NCBI RefSeq assembly: GCF_018777385.1 | Contig: NZ_JAFJYB010000001.1 | Coordinates: 62,001-126,000, forward strand | Length of the DNA: 64,000 bases | DNA from: Candidatus Symbiopectobacterium endolongispinus | Lineage (GTDB): Bacteria; Pseudomonadota; Gammaproteobacteria; Enterobacterales; Enterobacteriaceae | Direction of reading: 5' to 3' | Shown: positions 25,726 to 40,267 of the stretch, piece by piece | Layout: each line of letters begins with the position of its first letter | Position numbering within the stretch: the first letter of the stretch is position 1 | Notes under the pieces: generated by a model | What the model was told of the DNA's origin: nothing | Database searches by the model: none | What the model saw: only the letters and a program-made list of their open reading frames with translations | Program-made: the position numbers and the translations under genes

Positions 25726-25791
25726 CTTCCGACACCGGTGGCCAACGGCTATTTTCTAACCTAATGTTTTTCTTATATCTCTTTTTTTGAT

Positions 25792-25807
25792 AGCGAAACG
25801 TTTCGCT
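25792..25807. promoter_or_regulatory. RbsR operator
   Basis: AGCGAAACGTTTCGCT is a perfect 16-bp palindrome of the LacI/GalR type, the same core as the E. coli RbsR site (CAGCGAAACGTTTCGCTG). It lies 24 bp before the rbsD start, suited to repression of the rbs operon. Confidence 0.85.
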
Positions 25808-25831
25808 TTCGTTATCAAAACGAGTGACATA

Positions 25832-26249
25832 ATGAAAAAAGGCGTATTACTCAATTCCGAAGTCTTGAGTGTGATTGCCCGCCTTGGGCACACTGACCAA
25901 GTGGTGGTGTGTGATGCAGGGTTACATTCCTGCCACTACCGCCCGTGTTGATCTGGCGTTAACACACAATGTGCCTACTTTTATACAGGTGCTGAGCGTG
26001 ATTACGCAGGAGATGCAGGTAGAAGCGGCGATTGTTGCGCAAGAGATTATCGAGAAGAACCCAGAGCTCCATGAAGTTATTCGTGAGCATTTGCAACAGC
26101 TTGAACAACACCAGGGAAATACCATTGCGTTGCACTATGTCAGTCATGAGGCATTCAAGATGCAAAGCGGGCAGAACAGTGCTGTTTTTCGCAGCGGTGA
26201 ATGCTCGCCCTATGCCAATATTATTTTATGTGCTGGCGTAACCTTCTGA
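25832..26249 (+). pseudogene. rbsD: D-ribose pyranase RbsD, frameshifted
   Basis: Interconverts beta-pyran and beta-furan forms of ribose. It starts [14 protein letters not shown] at 25832. After VVVCDAGL two bases are missing (family: GLPIP; here the DNA reads TTA-CATTCC), and the correct frame resumes as [11 protein letters not shown] and runs to the end [14 protein letters not shown]. Adding the two bases gives 139 residues, the E. coli length. First gene of the rbs operon, eight bases before rbsA. Confidence 0.92.
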
Positions 26250-26256
26250 GGCTGAG

Positions 26257-27763
26257 ATGGAACCTTTATTACAGTTGCAGGGAATAGTAAAAACTTTTCC
26301 CGGTGTAAAAGCGCTGTCCGGTGCTGCCCTGAATGTCTATCCCGGCAAGGTGATGGTGCTGGTGGGGGGAAAACGGCGCCGGGAAATCTACCCTGATGAA
26401 GGTGCTCACCGGTATTTACCGCAAAGATGCCGGTCATGTTCGCTTTCTCGGGCAGGAAGTTGCCTTTAACGGGCCAAAATCATCACAGCATGCGGGTATC
26501 GGTATTATTCACCAGGAACTTAACCTGATTCCCCAACCGACGATTGCTGAAAATATTTTCCTTGGCCGCGAGTTTACCGGAGCCTTGGGGCGCATTGATT
26601 GGCAAAAGATGTACGCCGAAGCCGATAAACTGCTGAAAAAGCTAAATCTGCGCTACAACAGCCGCCGACTGGTCGGCGAGTTGTCCATTGGTGATCAGCA
26701 AATGGTCGAGATTGCCAAGGTGCTGAGCTTTGAATCCAAAGTGATCATCATGGATGAACCCACGGATGCACTGACGGATACCGAAACCGCGTCCTTATTT
26801 ACTGTGATTAAAGAGCTGACCGCACAGGGTTGCGGTATCGTCTATATCTCCCACCACCTGAAAGAAATTTTCGAGATTTGCGATGACGTGACTGTGCTGC
26901 GCGACGGTCAGTTTATCGGTGAGCGACCGGTCAACCAACTGCATGAAGAGCAACTCATTGAAATGATGGTGGGGCGCAAGCTGGAAGAGCAGTACCCTCG
27001 GTTGAATACCGTGCCGGGCGATATTCGCTTGAGTGTTAAAGACCTGACGGGGCCGGGTGTTGGCGGTGTCAGTTTTACGCTGCAGCAGGGGGAAATTCTC
27101 GGTGTTTATGGCCTGACGGGCGCATGGCGTACAGAACTGATGGAGATCCTGTATGGCGCACTTCCTCGTACGCGCGGTGACGTGGCGCTGGATGGCCGTG
27201 AGGTGGTGACGCGCAGTCCGCAGGATGGGCTGGCAAACGGCATCGTTTATATATCTGAAGATCGCAAACGTGATGGCCTGGTGTTGGGGATGTCCGTCAA
27301 AGAGAACATGTCGCTGACGGCATTGCGTTATTTCAGCCGTGGCTTTGGTGCACTCAAACATGAAGACGAACGCACCGCGGTTAGTGATTTTATCCGTTTA
27401 TTCAATATTAAAACTCCCTCAATGGCACAGCCAATTGGCCTGTTGTCCGGCGGAAATCAACAGAAGGTCGCGATTGCTCGCGGGCTGATGACGCGGCCGA
27501 AAGTGCTGATCCTCGATGAACCTACGCGCGGCGTCGATGTGGGAGCAAAGAAAGAGATCTATCAGTTAATCAATCAGTTCAAGGAAGAAGGCCTCAGCAT
27601 CATTTTGGTTTCATCGGAAATGCCGGAAGTACTCGGTATGAGTGATCGCATTTTGGTGATGCATGAAGGTCGCTTGAGCGGTGAATTCTCTATTGGGCAG
27701 ACCACTCAGGAAGTGCTGATGGCGGCGGCGGTTGGCAAGCAATATATCGCAAAGCAGGAGTAA
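26257..27763 (+). pseudogene. rbsA: Ribose ABC transporter ATPase RbsA, frameshifted
   Basis: Double-ABC ATPase of the ribose importer. An extra G in the run at 26364-26369 shifts the frame exactly in the first Walker A (should read GENGAGKST) after about 36 residues. The rest, from [11 protein letters not shown], is open to the end with the signatures [14 protein letters not shown] and [16 protein letters not shown] Gly-to-Trp change is also seen in the second nucleotide-binding domain (LTGAWRTEL, family GLMGAGRTEL). 501 codons when repaired, the same as E. coli. An internal start at 26396 would lack Walker A. Confidence 0.93.
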
Positions 27764-27770
27764 GTCAGAC

Positions 27771-28734
27771 ATGAGTTCCGAATCTATCACGGCAAAGTGC
27801 TGGTTCAGTAAAGAGTGGCTGTTGGAGCAAAAGTCGCTGATTGCCCTGCTGATCCTGATCGCAGTGGTCTCGTCCATGAGCCCTAACTTTTTCACGGTCA
27901 ATAACCTGTTCAATATCCTGCAACAGACATCGGTGAACGCCATCATGGCGGTAGGGATGACACTGGTTATTCTGACCTCGGGTATCGATTTGTCAGTCGG
28001 ATCATTGCTGGCGCTGACCGGCGCGGTGGCGGCATCGATTGTTGGTCTGGAAGTGAATGCGCTGTTGGCGGTGTTTGGTGCATTAGCGCTCGGTGCGGCA
28101 ATCGGGGCGGGCACTGGCGTGATTGTGGCGAAAGGAAAGGTGCAGGCTTTTATCGCCACGCTGGTGATGATGTTACTGCTGCGCGGCGTCACCATGGTGT
28201 ACACCAACGGCAGCCCAATAAACACCGGTTTTTCTGACGTTGCGGATACCTTCGGCTGGTTTGGCATTGGTCGCCCTCTGGGGATTCCTACACCGATCTG
28301 GTTGATGGTTATCGTTATCGCTGCCTGGTACATGCTGCACCACACGCGGCTCGGACGCTATATCTATGCGCTGGGCGGCAATGAAGCGGCCCCGCTTGTC
28401 GGGCATCAGCGTCGATAAAGTCAAGATTATCGTCTACGCCTTATGTGGGCTGTTATCCGCATTGGCTGGGATTATCGAAGTCGCGCGCTTGTCATCGGCA
28501 CAACCGACGGCGGGCACGGGGTATGAACTGGATGCGATTGCGGCAGTGGTGCTGGGCGGAACCAGTTTGGCGGGTGGTAAAGGGCGCATTGTCGGCACGC
28601 TCATCGGCGCACTGATTCTTGGGTTCCTCAACAATGGACTGAACCTGTTAGGTGTTTCTTCTTACTACCAAATGATCGTTAAGGCAGCCGTTATTTTGCT
28701 GGCGGTTTTGGTAGATAACAAAAGCAGTAAATAA
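27771..28734 (+). pseudogene. rbsC: Ribose ABC transporter permease RbsC, frameshifted
   Basis: Membrane permease of the ribose importer. The frame from 27771 (MSSESITAKCWF) is nearly identical to the family through ALGGNEAA. Two bases are then missing near 28388-28393 and the frame ends at GHQRR-stop. The next frame carries RLSGISVDKVKIIVYALCG to the end. When repaired the gene has 321 codons, the E. coli length. The family segment LTSGIDLSVGSLLALTG is intact in the first part. Seven bases after rbsA. Confidence 0.93.
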
Positions 28735-28763
28735 CCTTCATTCTCACGCATAGGAATTGGATT

Positions 28764-29653
28764 ATGAATATGAAAAAACTGGCTACGCTGGTTTCTGCTG
28801 TTGCATTAAGTGCCACGGTTAGCGCCAATGCGCTGGCGAAAGAGTCGATAGCATTGGTGGTTTCTACCCTGAATAACCCGTTCTTCGTGTCATTGAAAGA
28901 CGGCGCGCAAAAAGAAGCTGATAAATTGGGCTACAACCTGGTGGTGTTGGATTCGCAAAACAACCCGGCAAAAGAGCTCTCCAATGTTCAGGATCTGACC
29001 GTGCACGGTACCAAACTGCTGCTCATCAACCCGACAGACTCTGATGCCGTGGGTAATGCGGTGAAACTGGCGAATCAAGCCAATATTCCGGTGATTACCC
29101 TGGATCGCGTAGCGGGCAGCGGCACGGTCGTGAGCCATGTGGCGTCTGATAACGCCTTCGGCGGTAAAGTCGCCGGTGATTTCATCGCGAAAAAATTGGG
29201 TGAAGGTGCCAAGGTGATTCAGTTGGAAGGTATCGCCGGAACCTCTGCTGCCCGTGAACGCGGAGCCGGTTTTATGAAATCCGCTGAGAAAAACAAATTT
29301 GTCATGCTGGCCAGCCAGCCCGCTGATTTCGATCGTACCAAAGAGCTGAACGTGATGCAGAACCTGCTCACCGCACACCCTGATGTAAAAGCAGTGTTCG
29401 CATAAAACGATGAAATGGCACTGGGTGCGCTGCGTGCCCTGCAAACTGCGGGTAAAACAGACGTCATTGTGGTCGGTTTTGATGGCACGCAGGATGGCGT
29501 AAAAGCCGTAGAGGGCGGGAAACTGGCTGCCACTGTTGCAAACGTCCTGAAAAAATAGGTGAAATTGGCGTGCAAACCGCTGACAAGGTCATCAAAGGTG
29601 AAAAGGTACAGACGATTATCCCGGTTGATCTAAAACTGGTTGCTAAAGAATAA
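28764..29653 (+). pseudogene. rbsB: Ribose-binding periplasmic protein RbsB, broken
   Basis: Periplasmic ribose receptor that feeds RbsAC and the chemoreceptor Trg. The signal peptide is intact (cleavage after NALA, about residue 25). TAA at 29403-29405 replaces Gln of AVFA-Q-NDEMALG, a C-to-T change. One C is missing near 29545-29547, so the frame after VANV is lost; the correct frame reads [19 protein letters not shown] to the stop at 29651. 296 codons when repaired, the E. coli length. Confidence 0.94.
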
Positions 29654-29671
29654 CGCATAACAACGACAAGC

Positions 29672-29700
29672 AGCGCCGCCGGAACAAGGCGGCGCTTTTA
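29672..29700 (+). terminator. Hairpin between rbsB and rbsK
   Basis: AGCGCCGCC (29672-29680) pairs with GGCGGCGCT (29688-29696), followed by TTTTA. It probably attenuates transcription so that the binding protein is made in excess over rbsK and rbsR. Confidence 0.65.
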
Positions 29701-29720
29701 ATCACTTTTGAGGCGATTTT

Positions 29721-30647
29721 ATGAAAACGGGCAAACTCGTGGTGTTGGGCAGTATTAATGCCGACCATATCCTCAATCTGGCACACTTCCCTCAACCGGG
29801 CGAAACGGTGATCGGTAAGCAATATCAGGTCGCTTTTGGTGGTAAAGGTGCCAATCAGGCGGCCGCTGCCGGGCGCAGTGGTGCCGATATCGCATTTATC
29901 GCTGGCGTGGGTGAGGATGATATTGGTGCCCGTATTCGCGAGCAGTTGTCTCGTGATCAGATAAACGTTTCTGCTGTTGAAACCGTTGCCAATGAAACCA
30001 CGGGCGTTGCGCTGATTTTTGTGAATGGCGACGCTGAGAATATGATTGGCATTAACGCGGGTGCCAATGCGGCTATCACTCCCGATGTTCTGACGCGTCA
30101 CCGTCAAAAAATCATTGATGCTTCTGCTTTATTAATACAGCTCGAGTCTCCGTTGGAGACCGTTATTGCCACTGCTCAGTTGGCGCATCAGCACCAAACG
30201 CGTGTAATTTTAAACCCGGCTCCCGCCTGTGACTTGCCGGATGAGTTGCTGGCGCTGGTGGATATGATTACGCCGAATGGAACGGAAGCGCAGCGTCTGA
30301 CCGGTGTCACCGTGCAGAACGAGCAAGATGCCGCACAGGCTGCACAACTGTTGCATAATAAAGGCATTACTACCGTGCTTATTACATTGGGTAGTCGCGG
30401 CGTATGTCTGAGTGAAAACGGGGAAGGTCAGCGTATTCCCGGTTTCCAGGTTCAGGCCGTAGATACGATTGCGGCGGGCGATACCTTTAATGGTGCGCTG
30501 GTCACTGCACTTTTGGAAAATCAACCTATGCAAACCGCCGTGAAATTTGCTCATGCTGCCGCTGCCATTGCGGTAACTCGTGCTGGTGCTCAGTCCTCTG
30601 TGTCGTGGCGCAATGAGATCGACGCATTTTTACACTCTCAGGGGTAA
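29721..30647 (+). CDS. rbsK: Ribokinase
   Basis: Phosphorylates ribose at O5 using ATP. 308 residues, PfkB family: N-terminal motif GGKGANQAAAAGR near residue 41 and the C-terminal anion-hole motif DTIAAGDTFNGAL with the catalytic Asp near residue 255. It is the only clean gene of the rbs operon, although the transporter, pyranase and repressor around it are broken. It could still serve ribose from nucleoside turnover. Confidence 0.96.
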   Translation: MKTGKLVVLGSINADHILNLAHFPQPGETVIGKQYQVAFGGKGANQAAAAGRSGADIAFIAGVGEDDIGARIREQLSRDQINVSAVETVANETTGVALIFVNGDAENMIGINAGANAAITPDVLTRHRQKIIDASALLIQLESPLETVIATAQLAHQHQTRVILNPAPACDLPDELLALVDMITPNGTEAQRLTGVTVQNEQDAAQAAQLLHNKGITTVLITLGSRGVCLSENGEGQRIPGFQVQAVDTIAAGDTFNGALVTALLENQPMQTAVKFAHAAAAIAVTRAGAQSSVSWRNEIDAFLHSQG

Positions 30648-30650
30648 TAT

Positions 30651-31648
30651 GTGGCCACAATGAAGGATGTTGCTCGCCTGGCGGGCGTGTCGACGTCAAC
30701 CGTTTCACATGTAATCAATAATAATCGCTTTGTTAGTGACACGGTGCGCTAGCGGGTATTGGCGGCAGTTGATTCTCTCAGCTACGCACCGTCTGCGCTG
30801 GCGCGCAGTTTGAAGATCAATCAGACGCAAACTATCGGTATGTTGCTAACGGCCAGTAGTAACCCATTTTATGCTGAAGTGGTGCGTGGGAGCGCAGTTG
30901 CTATGAGCGCGGGTATAGCCTGATCCTGTGTAATACAGAAGGCGACCACAACCGCCTGGACCGTAGCCTGGAAACCTTGATGCGAAAGCGGGTTGATGGC
31001 TTGTTACTGATGTGTACCGAGAACCACCGCCCTTCATCGGAGACCATTAGCCGTTACCCGTCAATTCCACTGGTGATGATGGACTGGTCGCCGTTTGAAG
31101 GCGTGAATGATGTTATCAAGGACAATTCTCTGCTTGGCGGAGATATTGCAACCCACCATCTGATCGACAGAGGTTACCGCAATATCGCCTGTATCGCTGG
31201 CCTACAAGATAAAACAACTGCCTATAACCGACTGTTAGGCTATCGGCAGGCGATGCAGCGTGCAGGTTTGCCCGTTCCTGATGACTACGTGGTGTTAGGG
31301 GATTTCGAGTTTGAAACCGGATACCAAGCGATGCGTAAAATGCTGTCGCTGGCGCAAAGGCCGGATGCTGTGTTCTGTAGTAACGATGCGATGGCGGTTG
31401 GGGTTTATCACGCGCTCTATCAGGCGGGATTGTCTATTCCAAGGGATATGGCCGTGGTGGGTTATGACGATATCGAACTGGCGCGTTATATGTCTCCACC
31501 GTTAACGACGATTCATCAACCTAAAGATGAATTGGGGGAACTGGCGGTGGATACGTTGTTATACCGTTTGGTACATCCTGAAACCGAGCCAACGGTACTG
31601 GTATTAACGCCAGAGTTGGTGATGCGCGAGTCGGTGGCTCATCGGTAA
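30651..31648 (+). pseudogene. rbsR: Ribose operon repressor RbsR, broken
   Basis: LacI/GalR repressor. GTG start at 30651 ([16 protein letters not shown]) with AGGGG upstream, three bases after rbsK. The helix-turn-helix is intact. TAG at 30750-30752 interrupts the frame after FVSDTVR. Four bases (GTGG of an expected GTGGGGTGG) are missing at 30890/30891, shifting the frame after VVRG. The ligand domain then resumes in the other frame (from [15 protein letters not shown]) and is open to the end. 333 codons when repaired. An open frame starting at 30977 encodes only the effector domain. Confidence 0.93.
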
Positions 31649-31764
31649 ATGGGATTTACGACGCAGTAAAATGGGGTGATTGGGATGAAATAGCGTCATC
31701 TATGCTGGTTTGCTATGCGATTCGCCGAAAAATACGCACTCGAAAATAAAATTGAAATTAGCCC

Positions 31765-31792
31765 TTGTCAGGGTGCGAGAAGTGTCTACACT
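31765..31792 (+). promoter_or_regulatory. rRNA promoter P1
   Basis: TTGTCA (31765-31770), 16-bp spacer, TACACT (31787-31792), then the GC-rich discriminator GCGCCTCC. The -35 and discriminator match E. coli rrn P1 promoters. The rest of the 454-bp gap between rbsR and 16S (31649-32102) holds P2, boxA and leader sequence and no gene. Confidence 0.7.
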
Positions 31793-31872
31793 GCGCCTCC
31801 ACTGACACGGCAACAGCGACACGCAGTTGCGGTAACAGTCGGAAAGTTAAACGCGAAATTGAAAAATTAACG

Positions 31873-31900
31873 TTGACTTTTCAGCGGTGCAGCGTAATAT
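31873..31900 (+). promoter_or_regulatory. rRNA promoter P2
   Basis: TTGACT (31873-31878), 16-bp spacer, TAATAT (31895-31900), followed by a GC-rich start region (ACGCCTCCCGCGCC). About 110 bp downstream of P1, the usual P1-P2 spacing. Confidence 0.75.
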
Positions 31901-31931
31901 ACGCCTCCCGCGCCACGGTAGATGTGGCAAC

Positions 31932-31943
31932 GCTCTTTAACAA
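31932..31943 (+). promoter_or_regulatory. rRNA leader boxA antiterminator
   Basis: GCTCTTTAACAA, the standard enterobacterial boxA that recruits the Nus antitermination complex, about 160 bp before 16S. Confidence 0.85.
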
Positions 31944-32102
31944 TTAATCAGACAATCTGTGTGGGCACTCACAGGACTTTATCGTAAAGCCTTAGGGCTT
32001 AAAAAATAAAAGTCTTGAAGAGTGAACAACAGTTAATTCATTACGAACTAACAGTAATAATTCTTTGAGCATCGCTTCTCGAGCAGAAGCAAATCAAACT
32101 TT

Positions 32103-33644
<1,542 letters not shown>

Positions 33645-33719
33645 CCTAATGATACTGATTCTGTGAAGTGTTCACACAGATTGTCTGATGAAAGAAATCG
33701 AGCGGTTAGAAGACCTTAT

Positions 33720-33796
<77 letters not shown>

Positions 33797-33900
33797 AAAT
33801 CGTTCTCAATGCTGCATTGCTCGCCCACTCGCATACTGATGTATGCTTCGCGAACTCGCGCCTTGCCTGAGAGCGATTTGGCAAAGGTTTACTATTCGAT

Positions 33901-33976
33901 GGGGCTATAGCTCAGCTGGGAGAGCGCCTGCTTTGCACGCAGGAGGTCTGCGGTTCGATCCCGCATAGCTCCACCA
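33901..33976 (+). tRNA. alaT: tRNA-Ala (anticodon TGC)
   Basis: 76 bases, GGGGCTATAGCTCAGC to encoded CCA. The anticodon loop TTTGCAC carries TGC; the T arm GGTTCGATCCC is standard. Second spacer tRNA, so this is an Ile-Ala type rRNA operon. Confidence 0.97.
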
Positions 33977-34039
33977 TTTACCGTCTTGATACCCAATACT
34001 TCAGAGTGTACTGTTTGACAGTATGCTGCGAAGTATTTT

Positions 34040-34051
34040 GCTCTTTAACAA
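34040..34051 (+). promoter_or_regulatory. Spacer boxA
   Basis: GCTCTTTAACAA repeated in the 16S-23S spacer about 90 bp before 23S, the usual second boxA of rRNA operons. Confidence 0.8.
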
Positions 34052-34138
34052 GCTGAAAATTGAAACGAGCAATAGTGGCTCACTACCAATATTGTGATTC
34101 TCTCAAGCTTTCACACCCGAGACATTTTCGGGTTGTGA

Positions 34139-37043
<2,905 letters not shown>

Positions 37044-37229
37044 ACAACGCCGAAGATGTTTTGGTGTTGATTGAGAGACAAAATCGTCTGGAACGATTTT
37101 GAACAGCGCGGAGCGCTGGCCCCGAAGGGGTGAGTATCAGGATGATACGAATAATCACGTGCTCGAGAAGTTCAGCTTGTTGACAGATTGGCATTCATGG
37201 CTGAGAAGCGGTGGATGTAAAACAGAATA

Positions 37230-37349
37230 TGCCTGGCGGCGATAGCGCGGTGGTCCCACCTGACCCCATGCCGAACTCAGAAGTGAAACGCCGTAGCGCC
37301 GATGGTAGTGTGGGGCTTCCCCATGTGAGAGTAGGGAACTGCCAGGCTT
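37230..37349 (+). rRNA. rrf: 5S ribosomal RNA
   Basis: 120 bases, TGCCTGGCGGCGATAGCGCG to GAACTGCCAGGCTT; its ends pair (TGCCTGGC with GCCAGGC). Near identical to the E. coli 5S, with CCGAACTCAGAAGTGAAAC intact. Confidence 0.98.
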
Positions 37350-37354
37350 TTAAT

Positions 37355-37394
37355 ATAGCGAAGGGGCTGTCCGAAAGGACAGCCCCTTCGCTAT
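37355..37394 (+). terminator. rRNA operon terminator
   Basis: Perfect 18-bp stem ATAGCGAAGGGGCTGTCC / GGACAGCCCCTTCGCTAT closed by a GAAA loop, starting five bases after 5S. The T run after the stem is weak. The remaining sequence up to 37644 is AT-rich promoter DNA for kgtP. Confidence 0.85.
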
Positions 37395-37644
37395 GCGTGA
37401 TATTCACTTTCCTCGTTATTTTGCGGAAAAAAAGAGCATCCAGACACGCTTTATATCCCGTTTTATTAATGTAATAACCTTTCTCTTACCCTCTGTTTGT
37501 GACAACATCGAGAATAACTCGTTTCCACCACACGTTTTTGCACGTTGTTTTCACTACGTTTTACCAAATTATAACAATTTACTTGTGCCGTATGCATGCG
37601 CATACCTTCGCACGCTTTTATGACTCTATATAGGTATTTTTACT

Positions 37645-38945
37645 ATGGCAGATGTAACACCACCGCTTGCACAGCAGCACCTGGACCCCCATGATACACG
37701 CAAGCGTATTTTCGCCATTGTGGGAGCCTCATCCGGTAACCTGGTGGAGTGTTCGATTTTTACGTCTATTCGTTCTGCGCACTCTATTTTGCTTCTGCGT
37801 TTTTCCCCAGCGGTGATACCACGACGCAACTCCTGCAAACCGCTGGCGTATTTGCCGTCGGGTTTCTGATGCGTCCGATCGGTGGCTGGCTATTTGGCTA
37901 TATTGCCGATAAGCACGGGCGCCGCACCTCAATGCTTATTTCCGTTTGTATGATGTGCTGCGGCTCATTCGTTATCGCCTGTTTACCCACCTATAGTGTC
38001 ATTGGCCATTGGGCACCTGCTTTGTTGTTGCTTGCCCGTTTGTTTCAGGGACTTTCTGTAGGCGGAGAGTATGGCACCAGCGCAACCTACATGAGTGAAG
38101 TCGCCGTTGAAGGCAAGCGTGGTTTTTATGCCTCCTTTCAATATGTCACGTTGATCGGTGGACAGTTATTGGCGCTGTTGGTGTTGGTTATCCTGCAACA
38201 GTGGCTTAGCGCTGAAGAGCTGAAAACCTGGGGATGGCGTATTCCCTTTGCATTGGGTGGTCTGCTGGCGATTGTGGCGTTATACCTGCGGCGTTCACTG
38301 CATTAAACGTCGAGCACCACCAAGCGCCTGCGTAAAGATGCGGGAACGCTTTCTGGTTTGTGGCGTAATCGGCGTGCTTTTATGATTGTGCTGGGTTTTA
38401 CCGCCGCAGGTTCATTGAGCTTTTATACCTACACCACCTACATGCAGAAGTATCTGGTGAACACAGCGGGTATGGATGCAAAAACCGCAAGCGGTGTGAT
38501 GACGGGTGCTCTGGTGATATTCATGCTGCTGCAACCATTGTTTGGTGCATTATCGGATAAAATAGGGCGACGTACCATGATGATCATTTTTGGCTCGATG
38601 GCAGCGTTATTTACCGTTCCAATCCTCAGCACCTTGCAGAATGTGACAAGCCCATACGCAGCCTTTGCCATTATCGTGATGGCGTTAATGATCATCAGCT
38701 TTTACACCTCGATCAGCGGAGTGCTGAAAGCCGAGATGTTTCCTCCTGAGGTACGTGCGCTGGGTGTAGGGCTTTCCTATGCGATAGGCAACGCGCTGTT
38801 TGGCGGTTCGGCTGAGTATGTCGCACTGTCGTTAAAATCAGCGGGGATTGAAACGACGTTCTTCTGGTATGTCTCTGCTATGTGTCTGATGGCGATGTTT
38901 GTTTCTCTGCTGCTGCACCGAAAAGGGAAAGAAGTACAGATGTAA
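37645..38945 (+). pseudogene. kgtP: Alpha-ketoglutarate permease KgtP, broken
   Basis: MFS proton symporter for alpha-ketoglutarate, 433 codons when repaired (E. coli 432). After NLVE one G is missing at about 37751 (TGG-TTC reads TG-TTC), so the frame switches before [11 protein letters not shown] at 38304-38306 replaces Glu of RRSLH-E-TSS, a G-to-T change. MFS signatures remain: [12 protein letters not shown] after helix 2 and LSDKIGRRT after helix 8. It lies immediately after the rRNA operon. Confidence 0.92.
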
Positions 38946-39035
38946 ACGGCGCTACACAGTGCGCAGGATGAAGATTATTCAACTTCGGCCTGTGCGCTGT
39001 ACAAGTAGGGGAAAACTGGTTATCTTCATGCATCT

Positions 39036-39051
39036 GGATGTCTAAACGTAT
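39036..39051. promoter_or_regulatory. Two tandem MetJ boxes
   Basis: GGATGTCT-AAACGTAT are two adjacent 8-mers, each matching AGACGTCT at six of eight bases, 26 bp before the metA start. MetJ with S-adenosylmethionine represses metA in relatives. Confidence 0.55.
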
Positions 39052-39077
39052 AAACGGTTGCAGTGAGGTGTAGTGCC

Positions 39078-40005
39078 ATGCCAATTCGGATTCCTGATGA
39101 GTTACCCGCAGTAAGTTTTTTGCGCAATGAGAATGTGTTTGTGATGACCACTTCTCGTGCCAGTACTCAGGAAATTCGTCCGTTGAAGGTGTTGGTATTG
39201 AACCTCATGCCGAAGAAGATTGAGACAGAAAACCAGTTCCTGCGTTTGCTCTCCAACTCGCCGTTGCAGGTGGATATCCAACCGCTGCGTATTGATAGCC
39301 GTGAATCCAAGAATACCCCTACAGAACATCTCAATAACTTCTACTGTAACTTTGAGGATATTGAGAACGAGAACTTCGATGGTCTGATTGTCACCGGTGC
39401 GCCGCTGGGTCTGGTCGATTTCTGTGATGTGGTTTACTGGCCACAGATCGCAAAAGTGATCGATTGGGCAAAAGATCATGTCACGTCCACGCTGTTTGTT
39501 TGCTGGGCGGTGCAGGCTGGATTAAATCTGCTGTATGGCATCCCCAAGATGACCAGCAGCAAGAAGCTTTCTGGCGTATATACGCATCACACGGTGCAGC
39601 AGCATGCACTGCTTACCCGCGGTTTTGATGAAACCTTCCTGGCTCCCCATTCGCGCTACGCTGATTTCCCAACGGATATTATTCGTGAGTATGCCGATCT
39701 GGATATTTTGTTTGAGTCTGATGAAGCTGGCGCTTATCTGTTTGCCAGTAAAGACAAGCGTCAGGTGTTCGTCACCGGGCACCCTGAATATGATCTATAC
39801 CCTTGCCAGTGAATTCTTTCGTGACCGCGATGCGGGCTTGAATCCGACCGTGCCGTTGAACTACTTCCCTAATGACAACCCAGAGAATGCGCCAAAAGCG
39901 AGCTGGCGCAGCCACGGGCATTTGTTGTTTGCTAACTGGCTTAACTACTGTGTCTATCAGATCACGCCGTTCGATCTGCGTCGTATGAACCAGACGCTGG
40001 ACTAA
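39078..40005 (+). pseudogene. metA: Homoserine O-succinyltransferase MetA, frameshifted
   Basis: First committed enzyme of methionine synthesis. From [15 protein letters not shown] (39078) the frame matches the family, including the catalytic Cys segment [12 protein letters not shown], until HPEYD. There, at about 39793-39796, two bases appear to be missing (family DAxTLA). The remaining third frame reads [19 protein letters not shown] to the usual end RMNQTLD. Repaired length is 309 residues, as in E. coli. The truncated product lacks the last 65 or so residues. Confidence 0.92.
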
Positions 40006-40026
40006 AACCTCCCGCCGTTTTACTCA

Positions 40027-40050
40027 GGGTGCCGAATGGCACCCTTTTTT
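40027..40050 (+). terminator. metA terminator
   Basis: GGGTGCC (40027-40033) pairs with GGCACCC (40038-40044), then TTTTTT. Strong Rho-independent terminator 21 bp after metA. Confidence 0.9.
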
Positions 40051-40068
40051 ATGCCTGCTCACGTTAAT

Positions 40069-40083
40069 TGAAAATAATTTCCC
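40069..40083. promoter_or_regulatory. Candidate IclR operator upstream of aceB
   Basis: TGAAAATAATTTCCC matches the E. coli IclR box TGGAAATNATTTCCA at 12 of 14 fixed positions. It lies about 185 bp upstream of aceB, in the AT-rich region of the aceBAK promoter. A half site TGGAAAT recurs at 40144-40150. Confidence 0.5.
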
Positions 40084-40267
40084 TGTTTTTTTAATTTATT
40101 TATTAATTTAAATCATAAAGATAAATTATTTATTTTATAAAAATGGAAATAGTTTTTTATTTTTAATGTAATTGGATTACGTTTAATTCTGTTGGTTGAA
40201 AATTTCGCCCCTTGATAACCCCTCTCTGTTAACAGGGAGTGTGGCACTGAGAAAAGGAACCCGAGAG

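Noticed and set aside
30977-31648. Short stand-alone regulator gene starting inside rbsR
   Set aside because: It is only the effector domain of the frameshifted RbsR and lacks a DNA-binding part and a ribosome site.
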